The notes beneath the pieces are model-generated. The model ran no database searches. It was not told the origin of the DNA and saw only the letters and a list, made by a program, of their open reading frames with translations. A program made the position numbers and the translations under genes. Of a stretch of DNA of 64,000 nt, positions 63,014 to 64,000 are shown in pieces; within the stretch, counting starts at the first letter, position 1; each line of letters begins with the position of its first letter. Source of the stretch: Flagellimonas alvinocaridis (lineage in GTDB: Bacteria; Bacteroidota; Bacteroidia; Flavobacteriales; Flavobacteriaceae); the NCBI RefSeq assembly GCF_004916895.1, contig NZ_SNTZ01000001.1:590263-654262 (forward strand), given 5' to 3'.

Positions 63014-64000
63014 GCCGTTATCAATTTCTTGGTAATCCGGCTGCTCGCAATTTTTGATGAGACGAACCCCAGAACCACGATCGTGGCCAGTACCAAGATC
63101 ACATTCATGATGTTGTATTCCACGGGATAGGCCAAGGAAGGGGTGATTTTTAGCCAACTGAAGGCCAATTGCGAGGCAATCAGCAAGGAACCAATCAACA
63201 CCCCGATAAATCCACCCAAGGAAGTCACCAATAACCCCTGTACAAAGTATATTTTACGGAGTTCCCTTATGGTGGTTCCCAAACTGAATAGTGTCTTGGA
63301 GTTTTGCTGTTTATCCAAAATCATCATGATGATGGCCCCTACTACATTGAAAAGGGCAATGATGAGGACCAAGGTAAAAATGAGGTACGTGGCCAGGTTT
63401 TCGGTATTGAGCATGCGGTGCAAGGTGCCGTTCTGCTCTTGTCGGGTTAGGATTAGCACGGTATCGCCCAAAACCGTTTTAATGGAGTTCTTCACTTCAT
63501 CTACTGGAACACTGGCATCCAATTTAAAATTGATTCCTGAGATTTCCGTACTGTCCTTTTCCAATAATTTTTGAACTAGGGGAAGTTGCGCAAAAACGTA
63601 CTTTTTGTCCAAATGTTCCTCAACGGCATATACCCCACTGAGCACCAAGGAAAGTTGATTGTAGGGTTTGGAGTTGAATCCTTGCTGTGAGAAAGAACCC
63701 TTGCCCGGTTTAGGGGCCAATACGGTCATGGGATTTCGGTAATTGTCTATGGGCACCCCAAGCTGATTGTAGATGCCAATGCCCATAACTGTGCTATATT
63801 CCATATCGCCCCAAGTGCCAAAATAGAGGGTGCTATCCACGCCTGTCACGGCCCTGTAATTGGCATCGATACCCTTGATGAAAGGAAAGAAACTTTTCTC
63901 CTTATATGTGATATAGACCTTTTCCTCCAATTCTTTGGAATAATTGACAACCCCTGGGAGCTTTGCCAAATCATTTTCTTGATCAGGGGTAAGGGAAAAA
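63010..64000 (-). CDS. LolC/E-type (FtsX-like) ABC transporter permease, truncated by window end
   Basis: The 3' part (330 codons) of an inner-membrane permease; the frame stays open past 63969 to the end of the window (residues FSLTPDQENDLAKLPG), so the N-terminus is missing. It has a periplasmic MacB-like domain followed by three C-terminal helices (TYLIFTLVLIIALFNVVGAIIMMI, GLLVTSLGGFIGVLIGSLLI, MNVILVLATIVVLGFV) typical of FtsX/LolE permeases. It likely helps release lipoproteins from the inner membrane or exports a substrate; the ATPase partner is not in view. Confidence 0.78.
   Translation of the reverse strand, partial: FSLTPDQENDLAKLPGVVNYSKELEEKVYITYKEKSFFPFIKGIDANYRAVTGVDSTLYFGTWGDMEYSTVMGIGIYNQLGVPIDNYRNPMTVLAPKPGKGSFSQQGFNSKPYNQLSLVLSGVYAVEEHLDKKYVFAQLPLVQKLLEKDSTEISGINFKLDASVPVDEVKNSIKTVLGDTVLILTRQEQNGTLHRMLNTENLATYLIFTLVLIIALFNVVGAIIMMILDKQQNSKTLFSLGTTIRELRKIYFVQGLLVTSLGGFIGVLIGSLLIASQLAFSWLKITPSLAYPVEYNIMNVILVLATIVVLGFVSSKIASSRITKKLITA

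Overview
The window looks like a chromosomal segment of a marine-type member of the Flavobacteriaceae (Bacteroidota). The signs are a gliding-motility / type IX secretion (T9SS) adhesin locus of the sprCDBF type, promoter boxes of the Bacteroidota form TAnnTTTG close to start codons, weak Shine-Dalgarno sites, and family-specific proteins (DUF4175, head GIN-domain protein, OmpH-like lipoprotein, PF14905-type outer-membrane barrel). The genus cannot be settled from the sequence alone.

Layout. 1-3 kb: DNA polymerase III delta' (holB), a DoxX-like membrane protein, a secreted EEP-family phosphodiesterase, and a convergent OmpH-like lipoprotein. 3.2-9.8 kb (minus strand): a SAM methyltransferase, mnmG, ybeY and a giant DUF4175 membrane/coiled-coil protein. 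Two perfect copies of the ParB-binding palindrome parS flank mnmG. 10-14.4 kb: gltX, a slipin and glnS. 14.6-34.3 kb: a compact sprC-sprD-sprB-sprF-like locus that includes a 4754-residue adhesin of about forty SprB repeats. 34.3-38.4 kb: folB, tRNA-Cys, a LysE exporter, a GIN-domain protein and rnr. 38.4-39.0 kb: a long, very AT-rich gap between the divergent rnr and rpiB genes, with six related 9-mers, proposed here as a candidate replication origin. 39-42.6 kb: rpiB, a zinc-type CDF exporter, an ElaA-like acetyltransferase, then a minus-strand cytosine-5 methyltransferase with an overlapping candidate restriction nuclease. 42.6-46.2 kb: a minus-strand membrane module GDYXXLXY / DUF4401 / DUF2157 and an unrecognised membrane protein. 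46.2-53.9 kb: a secreted alpha/beta-hydrolase, an S41 protease, rnpA, an M1 peptidase, an S8 lipoprotein protease and an MBL-fold hydrolase. 54.1-57.4 kb: a CPA1 antiporter, two paralogous small lipoproteins that each carry a copy of the same direct-repeat element upstream, and a DIP1984-like protein. 57.6-64 kb: lepA, an outer-membrane barrel protein, dusB and a truncated LolC/E-like permease.

How it fits together. Most genes are housekeeping: replication, tRNA charging and modification, RNase P, ribosome maturation. The accessory interest lies in the motility/adhesin locus, the restriction-modification pair, the centromere-like parS sites near the candidate origin, and the duplicated promoter-plus-lipoprotein units. 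No transposon, prophage, CRISPR array or rRNA operon was seen.
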